Assembly (NCBI RefSeq): GCF_900129275.1
Contig: NZ_FQUX01000004.1
Coordinates: 248,001-312,000 of the forward strand
From: Arenibacter palladensis
GTDB taxonomy: Bacteria; Bacteroidota; Bacteroidia; Flavobacteriales; Flavobacteriaceae
Direction: 5' to 3'
DNA length: 64,000 bases
The position numbers were made by a program, and so were the translations under genes. The notes beneath the pieces are model-generated. The model had not been told where the DNA came from. It saw nothing but the letters and a program-made list of their open reading frames with translations, and did not search any database. The first letter of the stretch is position 1, and each line of letters begins with the position of its first letter. Positions 1-8,854 of the stretch are shown here, piece after piece.

Positions 1-2
1 CA

Positions 3-89
3 AAGTGGATAGGAGCCAAAAAAATTCATGTACCCAAAATAGGTTTGTCGGACGGGATTATTAAAACCCTGTACTATACCAAAGACTAA
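3..89 (+). CDS. C-terminal end of a Ppx/GppA-type exopolyphosphatase (partial)
   Basis: An open frame enters from the left edge and stops with TAA at 87-89. The visible 28 residues include HVPKIGLSDGI, which resembles the last strand and helix of Ppx/GppA phosphatases (family form VPxIGLADGI). Those enzymes hydrolyse polyphosphate or pppGpp in the cytoplasm. Only the tail can be seen, so the call rests on this one short motif and is tentative. The gene converges with miaE. Confidence 0.5.
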   Translation, partial: KWIGAKKIHVPKIGLSDGIIKTLYYTKD

Positions 90-142
90 GGAATTCTGGT
101 ACCGAAGCCGGATATATTGGTCTTTTTTCGATGAAAGGTAAT

Positions 143-724
143 TTAGCCGTGCACGGTTTCGGTATTGCCCAAATCCTTCATGATGGATGCTTCGTAAGTT
201 AGTAGAGCGTCCCATTTCTTGTCTACCTCCTTGCGGTCTCCATACTTGCGGGCGAAGTTTAAAAACATGGTGTAATGACCTGCCTCACTGATCATGAGTT
301 TATGGTAAAAATCTGCCAGCTCTTTATCCTGTAATTGTTCGGATAACAATCTAAAACGCTCACAGCTACGGGCTTCGATTAATGCGGCGTATAATAAACG
401 GTGCACCAACTGCGTGGTTCTGCTGCCTCCTTTTGGAAAAAACTTCAATAATGCTATCACATAGTCGTCCTTTCTGTCCCTCCCCAATGTTTTGCCACGG
501 GCCAATATACGGTCGTGTACCATTTTAAAATGTCCCATTTCCTCTCTGGACAAGGCTATCATTTCTTGGGTAAGTTCCGTGTATTCGGGAAAACTCACAA
601 TTAAGGAAATGGCTGTGCTAGCTGCCTTTTGCTCGCAATAGGCATGATCTGTTAAAATTTCATCTATATTCTTTTCAACAATGTTGACCCATCTAGGGTC
701 TGTGGGTAACTTTAAACCTAACAT
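143..724 (-). CDS. miaE: tRNA-(ms2io6A37) hydroxylase MiaE
   Basis: 193 aa, the usual length for the family. MiaE is a non-haem di-iron monooxygenase that hydroxylates the isopentenyl group of 2-methylthio-N6-isopentenyladenosine at position 37 of tRNAs reading UNN codons. It has a ferritin-like four-helix fold. Iron-ligand motifs are visible as DHAYCEQKAA (about residue 27), REEMGHF (about 60), EARSCERF (about 116) and SEAGHY (about 145). The start ATG at 724 is preceded on the minus strand by TATTTTTG (742-749), which fits the Bacteroidota -7 promoter consensus, though no good -33 element was seen. The gene stands alone, convergent with the partial gene to the left and divergent from eboA. 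Confidence 0.93.
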   Translation of the reverse strand: MLGLKLPTDPRWVNIVEKNIDEILTDHAYCEQKAASTAISLIVSFPEYTELTQEMIALSREEMGHFKMVHDRILARGKTLGRDRKDDYVIALLKFFPKGGSRTTQLVHRLLYAALIEARSCERFRLLSEQLQDKELADFYHKLMISEAGHYTMFLNFARKYGDRKEVDKKWDALLTYEASIMKDLGNTETVHG

Positions 725-901
725 AGCACAATTTTCTATTTCAAAAATAGAAAGAATACCATAAACCGCGGTAATTAATGCTGATATAGTTTTATATTTA
801 AGCCTTCTTTGTAGGCAAGGTGCAATAATTTGGATTGCTCATCGGCTTACTATATGTTTTATTAAAATTTATGGTTTAACACGGGATAAATATATTGTAA
901 T

Positions 902-1759
902 ATGTTATTTGAAAATATCGGTGCCCAACTTCTCAAAATTTTAGAGGATAATGTGGATAATGAAAATAAGCAATGGTTGTTGTCTAAAATTGAAGGCATT
1001 GTGGAATCGGAGTCCACAAAGGATCTATATCTAACCTATAGTTTGGTGCCCACAAAAATTAGATCGGAAAAGGATTTGTCACTTGCATTGGATGATAAGG
1101 AATTAAAGGCTTATTTGGAAATTCAACATGCAGACCTTCAGCAAATAGGTAGAATTTACTTGCTTTACAAGGTGTTGGAAGCCAAGGAAGATTTTTTTAA
1201 GGCCAAGGTGGCCAATATTATTGAAGTGGCGGATAAGAGTGAACTGGAAACCTTCCTTAAATTTTTGGTGTTGTTGCCCCACCCCGAAAACTATAGGGTA
1301 CAGGCTGTTGAGGCACTTAGGACCAATATCTCTACCGTTTTTGATGCAATTGCCTTGAACAACCCTTACCCAGCACTTTATTTTAATGAACAGCAGTGGA
1401 ACCAAATGTACCTTAAGGCGGCTTTTATGCAGCAAAACCTTAATGAAATTGTACAGGTGGAAAAAAGAGGAAACAAGGAACTTGCTAGAATTATTTCCGA
1501 TTACGCCCACGAACGTTGGGCTGCATCAAGGGAAATAGACCCCTGTTTTTGGAGGCCAGTGAGTAATTTTATGAACGAAAAACTCTTAAAGGATATGAAG
1601 CGACTTTTTTCCAGCGATAATACTGCTGAGAGAAAAGCGGCCGCTCTCTGTTGTTACCACTCCAATTCAAGTGAAGCCAAGGAATTGTTGGCAGGATTTC
1701 CCGACCTTATAAAAGGAATTGAAAATGGAAGTATTACTTGGCAGAACATTAAAGAATAG
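902..1759 (+). CDS. eboA: EboA-domain protein
   Basis: 285 aa, cytoplasmic, all-helical in appearance, no signal peptide. It is assigned to the EboA family from its N-terminal pattern (about residues 1-60), its HEAT-like helical composition, and above all its place ahead of a complete eboBCDEF series. EboA is the first gene of the eustigmatophyte-bacterial operon; its biochemical role is unknown. In cyanobacteria the ebo genes have been linked to export of the scytonemin precursor to the periplasm. Unusually, this eboA is followed by a strong terminator (1779-1812) and is 4 kb from eboB, so it appears to be a separate transcription unit. The family call is good; the function is inferred from context only. 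Confidence 0.75.
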   Translation: MLFENIGAQLLKILEDNVDNENKQWLLSKIEGIVESESTKDLYLTYSLVPTKIRSEKDLSLALDDKELKAYLEIQHADLQQIGRIYLLYKVLEAKEDFFKAKVANIIEVADKSELETFLKFLVLLPHPENYRVQAVEALRTNISTVFDAIALNNPYPALYFNEQQWNQMYLKAAFMQQNLNEIVQVEKRGNKELARIISDYAHERWAASREIDPCFWRPVSNFMNEKLLKDMKRLFSSDNTAERKAAALCCYHSNSSEAKELLAGFPDLIKGIENGSITWQNIKE

Positions 1760-1778
1760 TGTTACTTTTAAAATTAGG

Positions 1779-1812
1779 AGCGGCTCAGTATTGATACTGG
1801 GCCGCTTTTTTT
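1779..1812 (+). terminator. Intrinsic terminator after eboA
   Basis: A 13-bp stem, AGCGGCTCAGTAT pairing with ATACTGGGCCGCT through one G-T pair, has a 2-nt loop and is followed by a run of T. It lies 20 nt after the eboA stop and should end the eboA transcript. Confidence 0.85.
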
Positions 1813-2177
1813 GTGGGATTTAAGAAGGCTTATTTCTTCAATGAGTTGATCCATCATACAATTTTAAGGGCTCTATCATTAGGGACATGGGGTACAGGTG
1901 CCATTGGTATTTGGTTTTCCTGCTTCTAATAGCTAACCACTTTTCATAACATAAGCACTCACTTTAATTCAGATAACTGTGACATGTTCATTTCCATTTC
2001 AAAAGGCCCAACTTGGAATAGGGTAATGTTGGTCCATGGTCGTATTTTTTTACTGGTTTATATAAAATTCTTTTCAAATGATTTAAATTGCTGCATTATT
2101 GTAAAGAATTCTACGTTTTAGGCAAAAAAAGTATTTATAATAGTATAATTTGTTTTTGGTTGAGGTGTTTTTTCAGA
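1813..2177. other. Intergenic stretch without a recognisable gene
   Basis: AT-rich spacer between the eboA terminator and the promoter of the next gene. Stops are frequent in all frames and I see no structured RNA, repeat or gene remnant. Confidence 0.5.
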
Positions 2178-2206
2178 TTTGAAGGTTACAGTTGAATCTA
2201 CATTTG
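2178..2206 (+). promoter_or_regulatory. Bacteroidota-type promoter for the ThuA/dehydrogenase lipoprotein gene
   Basis: TTTG at 2178-2181, a 17-nt spacer, then TACATTTG at 2199-2206. This matches the Bacteroidota housekeeping consensus (TTTG, about 19 nt, TAnnTTTG). The ATG used lies about 40 nt downstream, so the gene seems to have its own promoter inside the ebo region. Confidence 0.6.
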
Positions 2207-2247
2207 CGACACCTTATTCAATGATAGTATTTAATTAATTGATTTTT

Positions 2248-5200
2248 ATGGATAATATTTTAAAGTTGGCAATGGGACTTATCCTAGTTTGTATTCTAGG
2301 CTCCTGTACCTCCAAGGAAACCAAATTATTGGTGTTTAGTAAAACGGAAGGGTTTAGGCATGGTTCTATTGAGAAAGGTGTGGAAGCAATGAAGGTAATG
2401 GGCGATCAAAATGGTTTTATAGTGGAGGCGACCGAAGATGCAACCTATTTTACAGAGGAAATATTAAAGGAATATTCGGCAGTTATATTTTTAAATACTA
2501 CCGGGGATGTTTTAAACGATGTACAACAGGCCGATTTTGAAAGGTACATTCAAGCTGGAGGGGGATTTTTGGGAATCCATGCCGCGACCGATACGGAATA
2601 CGGCTGGCCTTGGTACAATAAATTAGTGGGTGCCTATTTTAAGAATCATCCCAAAATTCAGGAGGCAAGGTTGAATATAGTGGATAAAAGCCACCTGGCT
2701 ACCAAAACTATGTCTGATAATTGGATGAAGACGGACGAATGGTATAATTTTAAGGATATCAACCCGGCGATAAAAGTGTTGATAGAAATAGACGAGACAA
2801 GTTATGAGGGAGGGGAAAATGGGGAGCACCATCCCATATCCTGGTATCACGAATATGACGGAGGAAGATCTTTTTATACGGAAATGGGGCATGACGATGC
2901 GACCTTCGAAAACCCTGATTTTTTAAATCATGTATTGGGTGGTATTAATTATGCAATTGGGGATAAAGCTTTGGATTACAGTAAGTCAAAAACCGAACGG
3001 ATACCTGAGGAAAACAGATACGTTCGCAAGGTGCTCGATTTTAATCTGAACGAACCAATGGAATTGGAAGAGCTGCCCGGTAGGGGGATTTTGTTCGTGG
3101 AACGAAGGGGGGCTTTGAAGCTCTATGATTTTAAGGAGGAAAAAACAAAACAAATAGCACAGCTTAACTTGTTTTATGGCAATGAGGATGGATTGTTGGG
3201 TATAGCGGTGGATCCCAATTATCAAAAAAATAATTGGATCTATTTATTTTACTCTGCCCCAGGTGAAATATCGGAGCAACGCATTTCAAGATTTACCTTG
3301 GTAGGTGATTCCTTGGATTTTGCTTCTGAAAAAAACCTATTGACTATTCCAACATTGCGTAAATGCTGCCATAGTGGAGGGGCGTTGGAATTTGGTCCGG
3401 ATGGCAATTTATTTATTGGCTTGGGCGACAACACCAATCCTTTTGAATCTTCTGGTTACGCACCAATAGATGAAAGAGAGGGTAGAGCCCTATGGGATGC
3501 CCAAAAATCAGCAGCCAATGCCAATGACCTAAGAGGGAAGATTTTGAGAATTAAACCAGAGGACGACGGCACCTATTCCATTCCCGAAGGAAATCTGTTC
3601 CCGGTGGGTACTCCTAACACTAGGCCGGAAATATATGTGATGGGTTGTCGTAACCCCTTTAGATTTTCTGTAGATAGTGAAACGGGGTATTTATATTGGG
3701 GAGATGTTGGTCCGGATGCCGGGAAGGGCGACCCCAATAGGGGACCTCATGGAATGGGCGAATTTGACCAGGCTAGAAAAGCGGGGAATTGGGGATGGCC
3801 TTATACACGGGGCAATAATCAGGCTTATAATGATTATGATTTTACAACCGAAACTCCAGGGGAAAAATTTAACCCTGCCAAATTAATTAATGATTCTCCC
3901 AATAATACAGGTATCAAAGAGCTTCCGCCCGCACAGGAATCATTGATATGGTTTTCCTATAGTGCTTCGGAAGAATTTCCTTGGTTGGGCTCTGGAGGGG
4001 TAAACCCAATGGCGGGCCCAATTTATCATGCTTCCAATTATCCCAATGCTGCCAACAAATTTCCGGAATATTTTGAGGATAAGATTTTGTTGTATGAATG
4101 GATGAGGGATTGGATCTATGTGGTAACATTGGATGAAGATCACAATTATGTAAAGGCGGATCCTTTTATGCCCAGTGATGAGTTTTCCCACCCAATGGAT
4201 ATGCTTTTTGCCTCCGATGGCAACCTATATGTACTTGAATATGGACAAAAGTGGAATTCCCAAAATATGGATGCACGCTTAAACAGGATTAGCTATGTTA
4301 GTGGAAATCGCAAGCCAGTTTCCCGAATTATCTCTGATAAAATGGTTGGTTCCCAACCCTTTACTGTAAATTTTTCCGGTGCTGAATCTGAAGATTTTGA
4401 TAAGGATAAATTGCGTTATGAGTGGTATTTTAATTCTGATGAAGTACAGGATACGGCTATGGAGCCGAGTTTTACGTTCAATGAACCTGGGAATTATACG
4501 GTTCGTTTAAAGGTGACCGATGACGCTGGAAACTCGGATATAGCCACCCAGAAGATATTGGTGGGCAACGATATTCCCGAAATAAAAATTGAATTGGATA
4601 CCAAGAACAGAACTTATTGGGATGGACATAAAGTGGCCTATAAGGTTGTCGTAACAGATAAACAGGATGGCAGTACCCTTGAGGGTACCATAGACCCCAA
4701 GGATGTTAAAGTTACTTTTGATTATATACCGGAAGGTGAGGATATGGTAAAGGCTACCATTGGTCATCAACAGAATACCATTCCGGAAGGCAAATTGATT
4801 ATGGACGATACGGACTGTAAGGCATGCCATGCCGTAAATATTAAGGTTAATGGGCCATCTTACGAGGAAATTGCAGCACGCTATTCAGCTAAGGACAAAA
4901 ATTATTTGATAGATAAGATCATTAAGGGTGGTTCCGGGGTTTGGGGAGAAGGTATGATGTCTGCCCATCCTCAACTTAAGGTTTCCGAAGTGGATAAAAT
5001 AGTAGATTATATTCTTTCTTTAAATTCTGATAAAGGAAAAGATGAAAATCTATTGGATGTACTAGGTGAAGTTAATTTCAATGCACATCAGGCAAAAGAT
5101 AGTCAAGGCAAGTATGTATTAATGGCTTCTTATACGGATAAAGGCAGCAAGGACCAACCAGAATCTTCACTATCGGTCAGGGATCAAATTATATTTAAAT

Positions 5201-5598
5201 TCCCAAAGTATGAAGGAACCAAAGCCGATGAAAAAAGTGGGGGATTGAGTAATTGGGAGGTGGAAGGAGACCAGGTAGTTGGCTCCATTAAAAATGATTC
5301 CTATTTAAAATTCAACGATATTGGCTTGGAGGGGCTAAAAAATATTGAGCTGTTTATGTATTATGGGGCCGATTATCCGTATGAGGGTAAAGTGGAAATT
5401 AGAGAGAATAGTCCTAATGGAACACTGATCGGGGAAAGCTCCCTGAAATATTTTAACAAAGAAAAAGGAGCCAAGAAGAACTATCTTATCCCGGTAAAGC
5501 CTACCAAGGATTTTGATGCCCTATATCTTGTTTTCAAAGGTTCGGGAGACAAGGAGCAAATAATAGCCAATTTTAACGCTATGGTATTGAAATATTGA
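2248..5598 (+). CDS. Secreted lipoprotein with ThuA, PQQ-sugar-dehydrogenase-like, PKD, cytochrome c and C-terminal binding domains
   Basis: 1116 aa from the ATG at 2248; an in-frame TTG at 2239 is less likely. A signal peptide ends in the lipobox LGSC (Cys about 20), so it is probably anchored in the outer or periplasmic membrane leaflet. Domains in order: ThuA-like glutamine-amidotransferase fold (about 25-240), beta-propeller of the soluble glucose/sorbosone dehydrogenase type (about 255-690, with RKCCHSGGALEFGPDG and GCRNPFRFSVD), PKD (about 700-780), a class I cytochrome c domain (about 845-935, haem motif CKACH with a likely distal Met in the MMSAHP stretch) and a C-terminal beta-sandwich resembling a carbohydrate-binding module (about 980-1115). 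Together these suggest extracytoplasmic oxidation of a sugar or sugar-like compound, with electrons passed to the fused haem. The substrate is unknown. It sits between eboA and eboB with its own promoter. Confidence 0.85.
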   Translation: MDNILKLAMGLILVCILGSCTSKETKLLVFSKTEGFRHGSIEKGVEAMKVMGDQNGFIVEATEDATYFTEEILKEYSAVIFLNTTGDVLNDVQQADFERYIQAGGGFLGIHAATDTEYGWPWYNKLVGAYFKNHPKIQEARLNIVDKSHLATKTMSDNWMKTDEWYNFKDINPAIKVLIEIDETSYEGGENGEHHPISWYHEYDGGRSFYTEMGHDDATFENPDFLNHVLGGINYAIGDKALDYSKSKTERIPEENRYVRKVLDFNLNEPMELEELPGRGILFVERRGALKLYDFKEEKTKQIAQLNLFYGNEDGLLGIAVDPNYQKNNWIYLFYSAPGEISEQRISRFTLVGDSLDFASEKNLLTIPTLRKCCHSGGALEFGPDGNLFIGLGDNTNPFESSGYAPIDEREGRALWDAQKSAANANDLRGKILRIKPEDDGTYSIPEGNLFPVGTPNTRPEIYVMGCRNPFRFSVDSETGYLYWGDVGPDAGKGDPNRGPHGMGEFDQARKAGNWGWPYTRGNNQAYNDYDFTTETPGEKFNPAKLINDSPNNTGIKELPPAQESLIWFSYSASEEFPWLGSGGVNPMAGPIYHASNYPNAANKFPEYFEDKILLYEWMRDWIYVVTLDEDHNYVKADPFMPSDEFSHPMDMLFASDGNLYVLEYGQKWNSQNMDARLNRISYVSGNRKPVSRIISDKMVGSQPFTVNFSGAESEDFDKDKLRYEWYFNSDEVQDTAMEPSFTFNEPGNYTVRLKVTDDAGNSDIATQKILVGNDIPEIKIELDTKNRTYWDGHKVAYKVVVTDKQDGSTLEGTIDPKDVKVTFDYIPEGEDMVKATIGHQQNTIPEGKLIMDDTDCKACHAVNIKVNGPSYEEIAARYSAKDKNYLIDKIIKGGSGVWGEGMMSAHPQLKVSEVDKIVDYILSLNSDKGKDENLLDVLGEVNFNAHQAKDSQGKYVLMASYTDKGSKDQPESSLSVRDQIIFKFPKYEGTKADEKSGGLSNWEVEGDQVVGSIKNDSYLKFNDIGLEGLKNIELFMYYGADYPYEGKVEIRENSPNGTLIGESSLKYFNKEKGAKKNYLIPVKPTKDFDALYLVFKGSGDKEQIIANFNAMVLKY

Positions 5599-5844
5599 TC
5601 GGGTCAAGGTTATGGATAAGAATTGGATTCCTTAGGCACTGGGTTAAGGTTGTAGGTTCCTTTTATTGTTAAAACACTTTTAAAATGGGCCAATTATAAT
5701 CGCTATGACCCATTAATTAATTAACTTTATCGGTTGGAGTTGCCATCAGAATAGGGAATTTGCCGTAATTGGAACACGATCCAGAAGGCTGTTAAAACAT
5801 TTGAATAGTAGAAGCGTTAATCAATTAAAGTATATAATATTATT

Positions 5845-6759
5845 ATGGAAGAGAAAATGATGATTATAGACCCCCATGTACACATGACCTCTAGGACAAC
5901 CGATGATTATGAGGCAATGGCAGCGGCGGGCGTAGTGGCTATTATAGAGCCTTCATTTTGGTTGGGGCAACCGCGTACACAGGTAGGATCTTTTCAAGAT
6001 TATTATAGCAGCCTTGTGGGCTGGGAACCTTTTAGGGCCAGTCAGTTTGGGATACATCATTATTGCACTATTGGATTAAATTCCAAGGAGGCCAATAATG
6101 AAGCGCTGGCGGAACAGGTAATAGAATTATTGCCCTTGTACGTACATAAGGAAAATGTGGTAGCCATTGGTGAAATTGGTTACGACGATCAGACCCCGGC
6201 CGAGGATAAATATTTTAGAATGCAGTTGGAATTGGCCAAAGAATTGAATATTCCGGTACAGATACATACCCCGCATAGGGATAAAAAGTCGGGAACCTTA
6301 AAAAGTATGGAGGTCTGTTTGGAACATGGTCTGGATCCGGGTATGGTCGTTATCGATCACAATAACGAGGAAACTGTTAAGGATGTATTGGATCGTGGTT
6401 TTTGGGCTGCATTTACAATTTATCCAAAAACCAAAATGGGGAATGAAAGAATGGTGGAAGTAGTGAGAAATTTTGGAAGCGATCGCATTATTGTGGACAG
6501 TTCTGCGGACTGGGGTGTTAGTGATCCCTTGGCAGTGCCAAAAACAGCCTCATTGATGCTGAAAAGGGGAATAGCTAAATCGGATGTGGTTAAAACCTGT
6601 TACCAGAATGCATTGGATATTTTTGGTAAAAATGGTAAAATGAAAGAATCCGATTGGTTGAATCCAAAAGGCATCAATCAAACCAAATTATATAACGATA
6701 ATAGTGTTTTGCGAGGGCAAGAGCCTAAGGTTGATGCGGATGCGGATAAAATAGTATAA
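5845..6759 (+). CDS. eboB: TatD-like metal-dependent hydrolase EboB
   Basis: 304 aa, cytoplasmic TIM-barrel amidohydrolase. Metal-ligand features are visible: DPHVHM near the N-terminus (about 9-14), GEIGYDD (about 111), QIHTPH (about 145), VIDHNN (about 171) and the terminal DSSADWG (about 218), the counterpart of the TatD family ETD motif. Typical TatD proteins are about 260 aa and act as nucleases; EboB is a longer, distinct branch with unknown substrate. The stop overlaps the start of eboC (TAATG), so the two are very probably co-translated. Chosen start ATG 5845; a second Met four codons later is possible. Confidence 0.85.
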   Translation: MEEKMMIIDPHVHMTSRTTDDYEAMAAAGVVAIIEPSFWLGQPRTQVGSFQDYYSSLVGWEPFRASQFGIHHYCTIGLNSKEANNEALAEQVIELLPLYVHKENVVAIGEIGYDDQTPAEDKYFRMQLELAKELNIPVQIHTPHRDKKSGTLKSMEVCLEHGLDPGMVVIDHNNEETVKDVLDRGFWAAFTIYPKTKMGNERMVEVVRNFGSDRIIVDSSADWGVSDPLAVPKTASLMLKRGIAKSDVVKTCYQNALDIFGKNGKMKESDWLNPKGINQTKLYNDNSVLRGQEPKVDADADKIV

Positions 6760-7661
6760 TGAATCCTGTATTGAAAGGATATTTAAGGCTCGCGAGACCT
6801 GCAAATTTACCTACAGCTGCAGCCGATGTATTGGCAGGTGTGGCTATTTCCGGGGTATTCATAGGTGTTTTTATTGATAAGGCATGGAATACGTCCATGT
6901 TGTGGGATATTCTTTTGTTGGTATTCTCCTCCGTATTTCTATATGCCGCAGGTGTGGTTCTCAATGACTTCTTTGATCATAAATTGGACAAAACGGAGCG
7001 GCCGGAAAGACCCATTCCTTCCGGATTGGTTTCTGTTCGATCTGCCGCAATCTTTGGAGGAGTTTTAATGAATTTAGGGGTTCTATTTTCATTTTTGGTG
7101 GGCACTGTAAGTGGAATGGTTGCCATTACACTAGGGCTTTCCATTCTTTTGTACGATGCCTTGGGAAAACACCATTCCTTTTTTGGTCCACTTAACATGG
7201 GAGTTTGTAGAGGTTTAAACTTACTTTTAGGGATAACCATTTTAAGCGATTTTAGCAATTGGGGGTATTTTATTTTCCCTGTTTTATATATAGCGGCCAT
7301 AACCCTTATAAGTAGGGGCGAGGTACATGGGGATAATAAGAACCACATTATTTTTGCAGGGGCGTTGTACAGTATTGTAATTTTGGGAATAGTTGTTCTT
7401 TTTGCAACTTCCGGCCTTAATTTATTGGAGTCAGTTCCATTTTTACTACTGTTCGCTTTTTTAGTATTTAGACCTTTGTTGAAGGCATATTCGGAAAATT
7501 CGCCCAAGAATATAAAAAAGGCGGTAATGGCCGGAGTCATATCGATCATTGTTTTGGACGCATCTTTGGCCGTAGGATTTTCCCATTGGTGGGTAGGGTT
7601 GATTATACTATTGCTATTGCCCTTATCTGTTTTTTTATCAAAACTGTTCGCAGTTACCTAA
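6759..7661 (+). CDS. eboC: UbiA-family prenyltransferase EboC
   Basis: 300 aa, integral membrane protein with about eight or nine hydrophobic segments. The first Asp-rich motif NDFFDHKLD (about 70-78), followed by RPERPIPSG, is the signature of UbiA-type aromatic or acyclic prenyltransferases, which bind polyprenyl diphosphate through Mg2+. The second motif is around YDALGK (about 131). In ebo clusters this enzyme is thought to prenylate an unidentified acceptor; it is not the menaquinone MenA gene by context. It overlaps eboB by one base and eboD starts 11 nt later. Confidence 0.9.
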   Translation: MNPVLKGYLRLARPANLPTAAADVLAGVAISGVFIGVFIDKAWNTSMLWDILLLVFSSVFLYAAGVVLNDFFDHKLDKTERPERPIPSGLVSVRSAAIFGGVLMNLGVLFSFLVGTVSGMVAITLGLSILLYDALGKHHSFFGPLNMGVCRGLNLLLGITILSDFSNWGYFIFPVLYIAAITLISRGEVHGDNKNHIIFAGALYSIVILGIVVLFATSGLNLLESVPFLLLFAFLVFRPLLKAYSENSPKNIKKAVMAGVISIIVLDASLAVGFSHWWVGLIILLLLPLSVFLSKLFAVT

Positions 7662-7672
7662 AGTTTTAAAGT

Positions 7673-8854
7673 ATGTCACATTATAAACCAATAGAGCAAT
7701 CCTTTAAAGTAGCTTATGAGTATAAGCTACATTTCACGGAACATATTTTTAGTATGGATAACCCCTTGTTCAAAGATATTATTCAAGGGTATAACAGTAA
7801 GGGGGACGTAAAAGTACTTTTTGTAATAGACAGCGGTGTACTAACCTGCCATCCAAATTTAAGTAAGGATATTACCTCCTATTGTACCCGGAATAATTCG
7901 GTGATCCATCTAACGGAACAAATGGTGATTACGGGCGGGGAACAGTGTAAAAATGATTACCACCATGTAGAGCGGATATTAAATGCCGTAAATGATAATA
8001 GGATTTGTAGACACTCGTTTGTTGTTGCTATTGGAGGAGGTGCCATCATTGATATGGTGGGATATGCTGCCGCAATAGCCCATAGGGGGGTTAAGTTGAT
8101 AAGGATTCCTACCACAGTGCTGTCCCAGAACGATTCGGCCGTAGGGGTGAAGAATAGTTTTAATATATTAGGGAAAAAGAATTTTCTAGGGACTTTTGCT
8201 CCCGCTTATGCCATAATAAACGACAGTAATTTTTTAACCACTTTGGAGCAGCGCGATTGGATTTCCGGTATAGCGGAAGCGGTAAAAGTGGCGTTGATTA
8301 AGGATGCGGTATTCTTTGATTTTATTGAGGAGAACAGTACACTGCTTCGGGCACGTGATATGGAGTCCATGGAGTACTTAATTTATCGCTGTGCAGAGAT
8401 GCATATGGAGCATATTGCCCAAGGGGGCGATCCATTTGAGAGCGGTTCTTCCAGACCTTTGGATTTTGGTCATTGGGCAGCCCATAAATTGGAGTATATG
8501 ACCAATTATCAACTGAGACATGGTGAGGCTGTTGCCATTGGTATGGCCTTGGATTTGGTGTATGCCCATTTTATTGGATTGATCGGTAAGGAGACACTGG
8601 ACCGAATTTTAAAAGTTCTGGAACAAATTGGCTTCGATTTGCATATCCCTTTGCAGAAGGATGGTGATTTGGACGATCTGTTAAATGGCATACAGGAATT
8701 CAGGGAGCATTTGGGCGGGGAACTTACCATTACCTTGATATCCAAAATAGGTGCCAAACACGATGTTCATGAAATTGATATTTCCACCATGGGGAAAGCA
8801 ATTGTATGGCTAAACGAAATGTACAAACCTAAAGTATCCAATACCGCATGTTAA
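7673..8854 (+). CDS. eboD: 3-dehydroquinate-synthase-like EboD
   Basis: 393 aa, member of the sugar-phosphate cyclase superfamily related to AroB. Visible features are the NAD-binding glycine motif VAIGGGAIIDMVG (about 122), the PTTVLSQNDSAVG segment (about 146), EAVK with a metal-binding Glu (about 202), GHWAAH (about 269) and RHGEAVAIGM (about 286) with metal-binding His residues. All metal ligands appear intact, so it is probably catalytic. In ebo clusters it is not the housekeeping AroB, and the sugar phosphate it cyclises is unknown. It ends within eboE (7-nt overlap, ATGTTAA). Confidence 0.88.
   Translation: MSHYKPIEQSFKVAYEYKLHFTEHIFSMDNPLFKDIIQGYNSKGDVKVLFVIDSGVLTCHPNLSKDITSYCTRNNSVIHLTEQMVITGGEQCKNDYHHVERILNAVNDNRICRHSFVVAIGGGAIIDMVGYAAAIAHRGVKLIRIPTTVLSQNDSAVGVKNSFNILGKKNFLGTFAPAYAIINDSNFLTTLEQRDWISGIAEAVKVALIKDAVFFDFIEENSTLLRARDMESMEYLIYRCAEMHMEHIAQGGDPFESGSSRPLDFGHWAAHKLEYMTNYQLRHGEAVAIGMALDLVYAHFIGLIGKETLDRILKVLEQIGFDLHIPLQKDGDLDDLLNGIQEFREHLGGELTITLISKIGAKHDVHEIDISTMGKAIVWLNEMYKPKVSNTAC

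Noticed and set aside
6977-7549. Minus-strand open frame of 190 codons inside eboC
   Set aside because: Opposite-strand shadow of a membrane protein gene with clear UbiA motifs.
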